Source: Rhizobium indicum (GTDB taxonomy: Bacteria > Pseudomonadota > Alphaproteobacteria > Rhizobiales > Rhizobiaceae). From it: a DNA stretch of 64,000 nucleotides. Numbering within the stretch: the first letter of the stretch is position 1; each line of letters opens with the position of its first letter. Below are positions 27,330 through 35,807 of the stretch, one piece after another. The translations under genes and the position numbers were made by a program. Location of the stretch: contig NZ_CP054022.1 in the NCBI RefSeq assembly GCF_005862305.2, positions 620,001-684,000 on the forward strand, read 5' to 3'. The notes below the pieces were generated by a model. The model was not told where the DNA came from. It saw only the letters and a list, made by a program, of their open reading frames with translations, and ran no database searches.

Positions 27330-27952
27330 AACAGAACGAAACAGCCAGGACCGAGCGAGGCCCGCGTGCCCGAACGCGAAAACTGATGCTCGAAACGGCA
27401 ACGCGGATCATGCAGTCCGGTATCACTCCGTCGGTAAGTGAAGTCGCCGAGGCTGCCGAAGTCTCGCGCGCGACGGCCTACCGCTACTTTCCGAGCCAGG
27501 CCGCGCTGGTGCATGCCGTGGTGGATGAGGCTCTGGGGCCCATACTCGGCTGGTCGTCGGAGAGTCCGGATGCACGCGTCCGCGTTGCCGACCTTTTGGC
27601 GACGGCGATGCCGCGCATCGACGAGTTCGAGGCCACCTTCAAGGCGGCGCTGAAACTTTCGCTGGACCAGTGGGCGCAGCGCCAGGCGGGCACGCTCGGC
27701 AACGAACCGCTGTTCAAGCGCGGCCACCGGGTCGACCTGCTGAAGAGCGTGACTGCCCCCCTGCAGGGCGCCGTGCCGCCCGAATCCAGGGAACGCCTTG
27801 CACAGGCGCTTTCACTTGTCTTCGGCGTCGAAGTGCTGATCGTGTTGAAGGATATCTGGGGCCTGACCTCGGAAGGCGCGCAGTCTGTTGCCGAGTGGGC
27901 CGCCAAGGCGCTTGTTGATACCGCATTACGGCAGGCAGAGAGCGAGGCATGA
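27314..27952 (+). CDS. TetR-family transcriptional regulator
   Basis: 212 residues from the ATG at 27314. The helix-turn-helix PSVSEVAEAAEVSRATAYRYFPSQAALVHAVV (about residues 40-70) has the AYRYF recognition-helix motif of TetR proteins; the rest is an all-helical ligand domain. It is divergent from the UPF0261 operon, which it probably represses. Its promoter overlaps the half-sites at 27251-27329. Confidence 0.9.
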   Translation: MDVSRQQNETARTERGPRARTRKLMLETATRIMQSGITPSVSEVAEAAEVSRATAYRYFPSQAALVHAVVDEALGPILGWSSESPDARVRVADLLATAMPRIDEFEATFKAALKLSLDQWAQRQAGTLGNEPLFKRGHRVDLLKSVTAPLQGAVPPESRERLAQALSLVFGVEVLIVLKDIWGLTSEGAQSVAEWAAKALVDTALRQAESEA

Positions 27953-27977
27953 CGTGGCGCCCCGACTTGGGGCAACA

Positions 27978-27992
27978 ACTGGTTCGACCAGT
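27978..27992. promoter_or_regulatory. FadR-type operator box A before the sugar ABC operon
   Basis: ACTGGTTCGACCAGT is a perfect dyad of the TGGT-N3-ACCA class bound by FadR/PdhR-type GntR proteins. It matches the box at 38169-38183 at 12 of 15 positions. It lies just after the TetR gene, 329 bases before the solute-binder start, within a 368-base stretch (27953-28320) that holds no credible gene. Confidence 0.65.
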
Positions 27993-28157
27993 GTCAGTAA
28001 TATATTCTTGTATTGTGGTCTGGATCGCCGATGATGAATGTGAGACGGTCCGACAAGCCTGCGTCAGAAGCCCTGCAATTGCGGGGGAAAGACGTCGAAA
28101 CTTCGAAGACGAGCCTTTGATGAAAGCTCTCCGAGGTTGCGCTTGACGATAATGGCT

Positions 28158-28177
28158 TTTGGTACTACCAGATCAGG
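28158..28177. promoter_or_regulatory. FadR-type operator box B before the sugar ABC operon
   Basis: TTTGGTACTACCAGATCAGG contains TGGT-ACT-ACCA and shares 17 of 20 bases with the box at 38192-38211 in the divergent isomerase promoter. The identical flanks, not only the core, suggest the same GntR protein reads both. Confidence 0.68.
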
Positions 28178-28320
28178 GAACGACATTCAGGCTTGAGATC
28201 TGAAACGAGCTAGGGGGTCGAGGAGGACCCCCAGCACGAACACCGCCCAAGAGGATCGGGAAAGCCGGATCGGGAGGCCCGCGATGAAGCGGGAGGCGTG
28301 CATAAATGGGAGGAAACATT

Positions 28321-29631
28321 ATGCGCAAAACTATGACCGGTCTGTTGGCCGGTGTCGGATTGATGTGGGCCTGCGGAACATCCGCACAGGCCCAGGAACT
28401 GACCATCTTCTGGGCCGAGTGGGACCCGGCAAACTACCTTCAGGAACTCGCCAACGAATACGAGGCTCAAACCGGCGTTAAGGTCACGGTCGAGACCACA
28501 CCATGGGCTGACTTCCAGACCAAGGCCTTCACCGAGTTCAACGCCAAGGGTTCAGCCTATGACATGGTCGTCGGCGACAGCCAGTGGATCGGGGCAGCGT
28601 CAGAAGCCGGCCATTACGTCGATCTGACCGACTTCTTCACCAAGCACAATCTGACCCAGGTGATGGCCCCGGCAACAGTGAAATACTACGCCGAATATCC
28701 GTCGAACTCGAAAAAGTACTGGTCAGTTCCGGCCGAAGGCGACGCCGTCGGCTGGTCCTACCGCAAAGACTGGTTCGAAGATCCCAAGGAGATGGAGGCG
28801 TTCAAGGCCAAATACGGCTACGACCTCGCCCCGCCGAAGACATGGGCCGAGATGCGTGACATCGCCGAGTTTTTCCACCGTCCGGACCAGAAGCGATACG
28901 GTATCGCCATCTACACCGACAACTCTTATGACGGTCTCGTCATGGGTGTCGAGAACGCGATCTTCTCGTTTGGAGGCGAACTCGGCGACTACCAGAGCTA
29001 CAAGGTCGACGGCATCATCAATTCCGAGAAGAACGTCAAGGCGCTCGAGCTGTATCGCGAGCTCTACGGGTTTACGCCTCCGGGCTGGGCCAAGTCCTTC
29101 TTCGTCGAGAACAACCAGGCGATCACCGAGAACCTGGCGGCGATGAGCATGAACTACTTCGCCTTCTTCCCGGCTCTGGTGAACGAGGCGTCCAACCCGA
29201 ACGCCAAGGTTACCGGCTTCTTTGCCAATCCGGCAGGCCCGAACGGCGAGCAGTTCGCAGCGCTCGGCGGCCAAGGCATATCGGTCATCTCCTACTCAAA
29301 AAACCAGGAAGAGGCGATGAAATTCCTCGAATGGTTCATCAAGGACGAGACCCAGAAGCGCTGGGCCGAACTCGGCGGCTACACGGCAAGCGCCAAGGTG
29401 CTTGAATCGCCGGAGTTTCAGAACGCGACACCCTATAACAAGGCCTTCTACGAGACGATGTTCAAGGTGAAGGACTTCTGGGCAACGCCTGAATATGCCG
29501 AACTGCTGATCCAGATGAACCAGCGCATTTATCCCTTCGTCACCGCCGGCCAAGGCACGGCGAAGGAAGTGCTCGATTCTCTGGCAGCGGACTGGAACGC
29601 TACGTTCGCGAAATACGGACGCAACAAGTAG
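28321..29631 (+). CDS. ABC sugar transporter substrate-binding protein (family 1)
   Basis: 436 residues. A Sec signal peptide is clear (MRKTMTGLLAG ... SAQA, cleavage before QELTIFW). The mature part is an extracellular solute-binding family 1 protein, with YDMVVGDSQWIGAASEAGHYVDLTDF typical of rhizobial sugar and polyol binders. RBS GGAGG lies before the ATG. It heads the operon to 34037. The ligand cannot be read directly; the nearby isomerases and dehydratase suggest a sugar, polyol or sugar acid. Confidence 0.9.
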   Translation: MRKTMTGLLAGVGLMWACGTSAQAQELTIFWAEWDPANYLQELANEYEAQTGVKVTVETTPWADFQTKAFTEFNAKGSAYDMVVGDSQWIGAASEAGHYVDLTDFFTKHNLTQVMAPATVKYYAEYPSNSKKYWSVPAEGDAVGWSYRKDWFEDPKEMEAFKAKYGYDLAPPKTWAEMRDIAEFFHRPDQKRYGIAIYTDNSYDGLVMGVENAIFSFGGELGDYQSYKVDGIINSEKNVKALELYRELYGFTPPGWAKSFFVENNQAITENLAAMSMNYFAFFPALVNEASNPNAKVTGFFANPAGPNGEQFAALGGQGISVISYSKNQEEAMKFLEWFIKDETQKRWAELGGYTASAKVLESPEFQNATPYNKAFYETMFKVKDFWATPEYAELLIQMNQRIYPFVTAGQGTAKEVLDSLAADWNATFAKYGRNK

Positions 29632-29645
29632 CAAGCGCGCTCAGC

Positions 29646-29757
29646 GGAGGGGCCGCAGCCCCTCCCATTTCACTCTGCATCTCCGCGCCGAAGGCGCGGC
29701 TCGAGAGGGCGCGGCGCCCGGCATCAACTTCGCGCATCGTGATGCCGTTCCGGCATC
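29646..29757 (+). other. Three stem-loops between binder and permease genes
   Basis: Perfect stems are seen at 29646-29653/29658-29665 (GGAGGGGC), 29683-29689/29693-29699 (CCGCGCC) and 29741-29747/29751-29757 (GATGCCG). They fill the gap after the binder gene. Such arrays usually protect the upstream mRNA from 3' exonucleases; that effect is inferred. Confidence 0.6.
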
Positions 29758-29788
29758 CGGCGCGCCGAACTCTCGGAGGAGGAGAGGA

Positions 29789-30694
29789 TTGGCCACCGCA
29801 GTCATGACATCGCTGGACACGAAATCGCGTGCCGCATCTCGCGGCATGAGCGACATCCGGATTCGCAATCTCTTCATCATTCCGACGATCCTGTTCCTGA
29901 TCGTCTTCAACATCTTTCCGCTGATCTATTCGCTCGGCTATTCCTTCACCGACTTTCGCGCTTCGTCGAACGCGCCGGCCAACTTCGTCGGCCTGCAAAA
30001 CTACCGCGAGTTGCTGAACGATCCTTTCATCTGGTCGAATTTCGCCATCACCGCGAAATATGTGATCGTCTCTGTTACCGGGCAGGTGATCGTCGGCTTC
30101 GGCACCGCGATGCTGCTCAACCGCGATATCCCGCTGAAGGGTCTTCTGACGACGCTGCTGCTGCTGCCGATGATGCTCTCGATGGCAGTGGTCGGCCTCT
30201 TCTGGAAGCTGCTCTACGACCCGTCCTTCGGCATCATCAACTACGCACTCGGCCTCGGCTCCTTCGAGTGGCTGTCGAATCCGGATATGGCGCTCTATGC
30301 AGTCGCAATCACGGACATCTGGATGTGGTCGCCCTTCGTGATGCTGCTGTCGCTTGCCGGTCTTTCGGCCGTGCCGAAGCATCTCTACGAGGCAGCGGCG
30401 ATCGACCGGGCGGGGCCGTTCTATACCTTCTTCCGCATCACGCTGCCGCTCGTGGCGCCGATCCTCATGATCGCAATCATCTTCCGTACGATGGAAGCCT
30501 TCAAGACCTTCGACCTCGCCTACATCCTGACCAGCCAACCGACGACCGAGGTGATCTCCATCCGGCTCTACAAGATGGCCTTCCAGGAATGGCAGACGGG
30601 GCGTTCCTGCGCACTCGCCTACATCGTGCTCATCATGGTCCTCGCCATCACCAACATCTACGTCAAGTACCTCAACAAAGTGAAGGAGCGCTGA
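29789..30694 (+). CDS. ABC sugar transporter permease, MalF/UgpA type
   Basis: 301 residues. The probable start is a TTG at 29789 preceded by GGAGGAGGAGAGG; an ATG five codons later is the alternative. Six membrane segments are visible, and the EAA loop reads EAAAIDRAGPFYTFFRITLPLVAP. The gene is one base from the second permease's start region (stop 30694, next ATG 30696), indicating coupling. Confidence 0.9.
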   Translation: MATAVMTSLDTKSRAASRGMSDIRIRNLFIIPTILFLIVFNIFPLIYSLGYSFTDFRASSNAPANFVGLQNYRELLNDPFIWSNFAITAKYVIVSVTGQVIVGFGTAMLLNRDIPLKGLLTTLLLLPMMLSMAVVGLFWKLLYDPSFGIINYALGLGSFEWLSNPDMALYAVAITDIWMWSPFVMLLSLAGLSAVPKHLYEAAAIDRAGPFYTFFRITLPLVAPILMIAIIFRTMEAFKTFDLAYILTSQPTTEVISIRLYKMAFQEWQTGRSCALAYIVLIMVLAITNIYVKYLNKVKER

Positions 30695-30695
30695 G

Positions 30696-31655
30696 ATGGC
30701 CGCCGTCCAAACCCGCTCCGAACGCGCGCTGAACCGGGTGGCGATCGCCGCCGTACTGGTCATCACGCTGATCTTCCTGGCGCCAATCTACTGGATCACC
30801 TCGACGGCCTTCAAGCCGCGCAACCTTGCTACCACCATTCCGCCGACGGTACTTTTCGAGCCGGAACTCTCGCCCTTCGTGAAGCTCTTCACCAAGCGCT
30901 CGCAATTGCGCGGGACGCCGACTCCCGAAGAATATGCCGCCGCCCCCTGGTGGGAGCGGATGGTGTTCGACGGCGGCGAGAAGATCGTCCGCTCCGGTCG
31001 AGGCGAGGTGCAGCCATCCGGCTATCCGAACCGCTTCATGAACTCGCTGATCGTCGCCATCACGTCCACGGTGCTGGCAGTCGGCATGGGAACATTCACA
31101 GCCTACGGCTTCTCGCGCTTCAAAGTGAAGGGGGAGGCAGACCTTCTCTTCTTCATCCTGTCGACGCGCATGCTGCCGCCCGTCGTCGTGGCGATCCCGA
31201 TGTTCCTCATGTACCGCGTCGTCGGCCTCAACGACACGCATTGGGGCCTCATCATACTCTACACTGCCTTCAACCTTTCCTTCTCGGTCTGGCTGATGAA
31301 GGGCTTCATCGACGAGATCCCGAAGGAATACGAGGAGGCAGCACTCGTCGACGGCTACACGCGGATGGAGGCCTTTTTCAAGATCGTCATCCCGGAAGCG
31401 GCGACCGGCATCGCCGCGACCGCCGTCTTCTGCTTCATCACGGCCTGGAACGAATATGCATTTGCGCTGATCATGACGAACCGGCGCGCGCAAACGGCTC
31501 CACCCTTCATTCCGAGCCAGGTCGGCTCAGGCCTGCCGGATTGGACGGTCATTGCGGCCGGCACGTTCCTGTTCCTGCTACCGGTCGCCATCTTCACCTT
31601 CCTGCTCAGGAACCATCTCCTGCGCGGCATGAGCTTCGGAGCGATCCGCAAATGA
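30696..31655 (+). CDS. ABC sugar transporter permease, MalG/UgpE type
   Basis: 319 residues. Membrane segment 1 is followed by a long extracytoplasmic stretch (about residues 50-105) rich in charged residues, larger than in typical MalG-like permeases. The EAA loop is EYEEAALVDGYTRMEAFFKIVIPEAATG. Its stop overlaps the next start (ATGA at 31652-31655). Confidence 0.9.
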   Translation: MAAVQTRSERALNRVAIAAVLVITLIFLAPIYWITSTAFKPRNLATTIPPTVLFEPELSPFVKLFTKRSQLRGTPTPEEYAAAPWWERMVFDGGEKIVRSGRGEVQPSGYPNRFMNSLIVAITSTVLAVGMGTFTAYGFSRFKVKGEADLLFFILSTRMLPPVVVAIPMFLMYRVVGLNDTHWGLIILYTAFNLSFSVWLMKGFIDEIPKEYEEAALVDGYTRMEAFFKIVIPEAATGIAATAVFCFITAWNEYAFALIMTNRRAQTAPPFIPSQVGSGLPDWTVIAAGTFLFLLPVAIFTFLLRNHLLRGMSFGAIRK

Positions 31656-31855
31656 CCTTCCGCGCCTTGAACCAGAGATTTCTCGAACCCGCTTCGCAGT
31701 ATCTGATGATCCTCGGCATTATCGCGCTCTGCCAGCCCTGGAACCTATTTCTGCATCGCTACGGCATGACGATGACGCTCGTCGGACTGATCGCCTTCAT
31801 GGTGACGACCAAAATCCCGCGGGACGCGCAACCAGACGAAGGCAGCCATTCATGA
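31652..31855 (+). CDS. Small two-helix membrane protein within the sugar ABC operon
   Basis: 67 residues. Two hydrophobic stretches are seen (about residues 16-34 and 38-54: YLMILGIIALCQPW and MTLVGLIAFMV) joined by a short LHRYGM turn, with a charged tail. It overlaps the permease stop and the ATPase start by four bases each, so it is translationally coupled on both sides. No catalytic motif is visible. A role as an accessory subunit of the permease is inferred from this embedding. Confidence 0.8.
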   Translation: MTFRALNQRFLEPASQYLMILGIIALCQPWNLFLHRYGMTMTLVGLIAFMVTTKIPRDAQPDEGSHS

Positions 31856-32961
31856 CGCAGATCGAACTTCGCGGGATCCAGAAATATTTCGGTGCCGTCC
31901 AGGTCATCAAAGACCTTAATCTCGCCATCGCCGACAATGAATTCATCGTGCTGCTTGGACAATCGGGCTGCGGAAAGACGACGACATTGCGCGCCGTCGC
32001 CGGGCTCGAGACGATCGACGAAGGCGACATTCTGATCGACGGGCAGCCGGTGCAGCATATCAAGGCATCCGGCAGGGACATCGCCATGGTGTTCCAATCC
32101 TTCTCGCTCTATCCGCACATGACGGTCTACGAGAACATCGCCTTCCCGCTCCGCGCTACCCGGATGAGCCGTGCCGATGTCGATGCGTCGGTCCGCGAGA
32201 TCGCCGGTGTGCTGCGCATCACCGGTCTGCTGGCCCGCAAGCCTTCGGCGCTGTCCGGCGGCGACATGCAGCGTGTCGCAATCGGCCGCGCGCTGGTGCG
32301 ACGGCCAAAGGCCATGCTGATGGACGAGCCGATCGGTGCGCTCGACGCGAAGCTGCGCGAGGAGATGCGGGCGGAAATCAAGCGCCTGCATATCAAGCAG
32401 GGTTCAACCACCATCTACGTGACGCATGACCAGGTGGAGGCCATGTCGCTCGCCGATCGAATCGTCATCATGCACGAGGGCATCCTTCAGCAGGTCGGCA
32501 CGCCGGAAGAGGTTTATGCGCAACCCGCCAACACGTTCGTCGCCCAGTTCGTCGGAAGCCCGGTCATGAACATGGCGCCGGCGACCATCAGCGAAACGGG
32601 CAGCCATACCAGCGTGCAGGTCGGCGACGGGACGACGGGCTTCGAGTTCCCCGCCGTGCTGGCCAACCGCCTCTCTGACGCAAGGGCCGAGAACGGCAAG
32701 CTGACACTCGGGGTACGCCCTGAGGGCGTGCTCGTTTCACGGGAGGCCCGCGAGGGCTTCATGCCGGTCGAAGCGCATATCATCGAGCCTCTTGGCTCGC
32801 ACGACATCGTGGACCTGAAGGTCGGTCACCAGATGATCAGGGCACGGACCAAGAGCGGTTTCGTGCCTGGTCCCGGCGAAGCCGTCTGGGCACGCATCGA
32901 CCCCGCCCAGGCACATTTCTTCAACACCGCTACCGGTTCGTCGCTGGGGATCAGACTCTGA
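31852..32961 (+). CDS. ABC sugar transporter ATPase, MalK/UgpC type (first)
   Basis: 369 residues. Walker A is GQSGCGKTTT (about residues 36-45), Q-loop MVFQSFSLYPHMTV, signature LSGGDMQRVAIGRALVR and Walker B AMLMDEPIGALDAKLRE, followed by a C-terminal TOBE-type regulatory domain. The usual signature LSGGQ is LSGGD here. A second, different ATPase follows immediately, so the transporter may use a heterodimer. Confidence 0.92.
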   Translation: MTQIELRGIQKYFGAVQVIKDLNLAIADNEFIVLLGQSGCGKTTTLRAVAGLETIDEGDILIDGQPVQHIKASGRDIAMVFQSFSLYPHMTVYENIAFPLRATRMSRADVDASVREIAGVLRITGLLARKPSALSGGDMQRVAIGRALVRRPKAMLMDEPIGALDAKLREEMRAEIKRLHIKQGSTTIYVTHDQVEAMSLADRIVIMHEGILQQVGTPEEVYAQPANTFVAQFVGSPVMNMAPATISETGSHTSVQVGDGTTGFEFPAVLANRLSDARAENGKLTLGVRPEGVLVSREAREGFMPVEAHIIEPLGSHDIVDLKVGHQMIRARTKSGFVPGPGEAVWARIDPAQAHFFNTATGSSLGIRL

Positions 32962-34037
32962 TGGCGCATATCGAACTCAAGGGCATCACCAAGACCTTCG
33001 GCAGCCACACGGCGCTGAAAAACCTGAATATCGACATTGCTGACGGCGAGTTCTTCGTGCTGCTCGGGCAGACCGGCGCCGGCAAGACGACGACGCTGCG
33101 CCTGATCGCCGGTCTCGAGAAGCCGGCCGCAGGCCAGATCTTCATCGACGGGCAGGACGTTGCCGACTGGGGTGCCGCCGAGCGCGACGTGGCCCTGGTG
33201 CTCCAGCAATACTCGCTTTACCCGCGCTATACGGTGCGGGAGAACCTGGAATTTCCGTTGAAATCCCGTATCCGTCGCGTTGAACCCGGGGAAATCAAGG
33301 AGCGCGTCGACCGCGTTGCGAAAACCCTGCGCATCGAGCATCTGCTCGACCGCAAGACGGACCGGCTGTCGGGAGGCGAGATGCAGCGCGTATCGATCGG
33401 CCGGGCCATCGTGCGCAAACCGCGGGTCTTCTTGATGGACGAACCGCTTTCGGCGCTCGACGCGAAGCTTCGCGAAGCACTTCGCACCGAGCTGAAAAAC
33501 CTGCAGATGAACCTCGGCGCGACCTTCCTCTTCGTCACTCACGACCAGATAGAGGCCATGTCGATGGGCGACAAAATCGGCGTCCTGAACAATGGTCAAC
33601 TGGTGCAGACGGGTACGCCGCAGGAGATCTACGGAAACCCGGTCAACACCTTCGTCGCGCGCGCGGTCGGTTCGCCGCCGATGAACCTGATTGCCGGCAC
33701 GCTTGCCGGCGGCGAGGCAGTGGCGAGCGAGGGCTATCGGCTGCCCCTCGGCAACGGACACGGGATCGCGACAGACGGTCGTCCGCTCACCTTCGGCATC
33801 CGTCCCGAGGACATTTTTCTCGACAGCGGCGCGCCCGGCGAAGCACGGGTCCACGACGTGGAAAATCACGGTGTCGAAAAGATCGTGACGCTGCGCACCG
33901 GCGAGAAGTTCATCCACGCGACCGTGCCGACACAGACGGCGCTTCGGATCGAGGATGAGGTTCGCTTTTCGTGGAATCCGGAAAAGGTCGTGCTGTTTGA
34001 CGCCGGAAGCGGTGTAAGCCTGCGGCACGCGGGCTGA
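32961..34037 (+). CDS. ABC sugar transporter ATPase, MalK/UgpC type (second)
   Basis: 358 residues. Walker A is GQTGAGKTTT, signature LSGGEMQRVSIGRAIVR, Walker B VFLMDEPLSALDAKLRE, plus a TOBE-type C-terminus. Its start overlaps the stop of the first ATPase by one base. It is a diverged paralogue, not a copy: only the motifs are closely shared. It closes the operon and converges on the 2-hydroxyacid dehydrogenase gene. Confidence 0.92.
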   Translation: MAHIELKGITKTFGSHTALKNLNIDIADGEFFVLLGQTGAGKTTTLRLIAGLEKPAAGQIFIDGQDVADWGAAERDVALVLQQYSLYPRYTVRENLEFPLKSRIRRVEPGEIKERVDRVAKTLRIEHLLDRKTDRLSGGEMQRVSIGRAIVRKPRVFLMDEPLSALDAKLREALRTELKNLQMNLGATFLFVTHDQIEAMSMGDKIGVLNNGQLVQTGTPQEIYGNPVNTFVARAVGSPPMNLIAGTLAGGEAVASEGYRLPLGNGHGIATDGRPLTFGIRPEDIFLDSGAPGEARVHDVENHGVEKIVTLRTGEKFIHATVPTQTALRIEDEVRFSWNPEKVVLFDAGSGVSLRHAG

Positions 34038-34116
34038 CCTGATCGGTCCGAAGGATGCCAGCGGTCTCGGCGGCACGGCAGGGGCAGCCAGCGTTTCGAA
34101 TTGTCGCGACGAGGCG

Positions 34117-35091
34117 CTATGCGGGAAAGCGCCGGCGGTAGTGTTCTACCACTTCGGGATTGCGCAAATTAACGGGCAAGTCGCCCTTGATGACGCGCAG
34201 GGCTTCGCTCGCCGCGCCTGTTCCCATGCGCATCATGCTCTCTTCCGTCAGACCAGCGAGATGGGGCGTGACGATGACGTTGTCAAAGCCGAGATAGGGA
34301 TGGTCGAGCGGCAGCGGCTGCGTTGCGAAGACGTCGAGCGCGGCTCCGCCGATACGACCATCGCGCAGCGCCTCGATCAACGCCGCATCATCGATCACGG
34401 GGCCGCGCGAGACGTTGACCAGAATGGCCGCGGGCTTCATGCGCCCGATGCGACCGCCATTGAGCAAGCCGGTCGTCTCCGGCGTCAGCGGGCAGCAGAG
34501 CACCACGATGTCAGCCGTCGCCACAAGCTCATCGATCGTGACGAAACGCGCGCCGTCCGGCACGCTTTCCGGCGACCGGCTCGTGGCGACCACCTCCAGT
34601 CCGAAACCGAACTTCGCGATCTTGAAGATCGCCTTGCCGACATTGCCCATTCCAACGATGCCCATGGTGCGGCCGGCGAGGTCGACGGCCGTATCCGATT
34701 GGGCGCGGCCCGCCACCCAGCCGTTCTGACGCAGGTCGCGGTCCATCAGGCGGAAGCGCCGAAGCAGGGCCAGCGTCACGAGAAAGACGTGCTCGGCGAC
34801 AGTCGAGGCATTGGCGCCCGGGACGTTGGCGACAAGCACGCCGGCGCGGGTCGCCGCATCCATCGGAACCATGTCAAGCCCGGCACCATGGCGGATCGCC
34901 GCGCGAAGCGCTGGCGCATCCTCGAAGAAGGCCGGCGGGATCGGCGCGCGTATGACGACGATGCCCGCGCCGCGGCCTTCTCGCAGCAACGTTTCGGGAT
35001 CGGGCGCGGAAGCGACGCGCAGATCACCCGCAGCCTCGAGCATGGTCTTGGCCGCGGGGTGCAGGGGATGTGTGGAAAAGATGAAGCTCAT
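34117..35091 (-). CDS. D-isomer-specific 2-hydroxyacid dehydrogenase
   Basis: 324 residues. The NAD motif GIVGMGNVGKAIFKIAKFG, the catalytic Arg in NVSRGPVID, an acidic residue in GAALDVFATQPL and the catalytic His in TPHLAGLT are all present. Family members reduce hydroxypyruvate, glyoxylate or 2-keto sugar acids. It follows the GntR gene on the same strand and ends the operon 37923-34117, so reduction or oxidation of the dehydratase product is a reasonable guess. Confidence 0.87.
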   Translation of the reverse strand: MSFIFSTHPLHPAAKTMLEAAGDLRVASAPDPETLLREGRGAGIVVIRAPIPPAFFEDAPALRAAIRHGAGLDMVPMDAATRAGVLVANVPGANASTVAEHVFLVTLALLRRFRLMDRDLRQNGWVAGRAQSDTAVDLAGRTMGIVGMGNVGKAIFKIAKFGFGLEVVATSRSPESVPDGARFVTIDELVATADIVVLCCPLTPETTGLLNGGRIGRMKPAAILVNVSRGPVIDDAALIEALRDGRIGGAALDVFATQPLPLDHPYLGFDNVIVTPHLAGLTEESMMRMGTGAASEALRVIKGDLPVNLRNPEVVEHYRRRFPA

Positions 35092-35112
35092 CGGCCCTCC
35101 CGCCGGTTGCGC

Positions 35113-35805
35113 CTATCCGGCTGTCGTCGCTGGACCGCCGATGAGACCCTTCCAATAGCTTTCCGCGCCTTGAAGATGCGCGCTCATCAGCGCCTGGGCC
35201 AGATTGCCGTCTCGGGCAAGCAGCGCCTCATAGATGCGGATATGTTCCTCATGCGAGCGCCGGCTGCGGGCGGCGTCGGCAAAATAGATCGGCAGGCGGT
35301 GCTCGCCCATCACGTAATAGACGCTGCACACCCGATGGAAGACGCTGTTCTTGGTGGCTCGGACGATCTCCAAATGGAAGTCCCGATCCTCGCGCGCCAG
35401 CCCCTCGCCGGCGGCAAGCTTCGCCTCGGACGCAGCGAGGATATCGCGCAATTGCTGGTAATTCTCCTCCGTCGCCCGATCGCATGCGAGTTCCGCGGCC
35501 TTGATCTCATGGATCTTGCGAAGCTCCACGGTCTCGTAGATCAGGATAGGATCAAGCGGCACGCCGGCGCGGGCAAAAAGCGCCATTGCCTCCACGCTCG
35601 CCTCCGTGGTCGTCAGGTAGATGCCCGACTTGGCCCGGCGTTCGACGATGCGCATTGCCTCCAGAATGGCCAGTGCCTCGCGAACCTGGCCCCGGCTGAC
35701 GCCGAAATGCTCCGCAAGCTCTCGCTCCGATGGCGTGCGGCCGTTGCCGCTCGAGTTCGAGAACAGGTGGGCTGCGAGATCGGAGAGGAGGGAATTTTCT
35801 TTCAT
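35113..35805 (-). CDS. GntR-family regulator, FadR (FCD) subgroup, candidate reader of TGGT-N3-ACCA boxes
   Basis: 230 residues from the ATG at 35805. The recognition region TPSERELAEHFGVSRGQVREALAILEAMRIVERR (about residues 24-57) is of the FadR/PdhR type that binds TGGT-N3-ACCA. The FCD effector domain carries DRDFHLEIVRATKN and HEEHIRIYEAL. It lies inside the isomerase-dehydratase operon, two bases after the enolase-superfamily gene. Matching boxes occur before the ABC importer and in the divergent promoter at 38017-38211. The effector is probably a pathway sugar acid. Confidence 0.88.
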   Translation of the reverse strand: MKENSLLSDLAAHLFSNSSGNGRTPSERELAEHFGVSRGQVREALAILEAMRIVERRAKSGIYLTTTEASVEAMALFARAGVPLDPILIYETVELRKIHEIKAAELACDRATEENYQQLRDILAASEAKLAAGEGLAREDRDFHLEIVRATKNSVFHRVCSVYYVMGEHRLPIYFADAARSRRSHEEHIRIYEALLARDGNLAQALMSAHLQGAESYWKGLIGGPATTAG

Positions 35806-35807
35806 CG

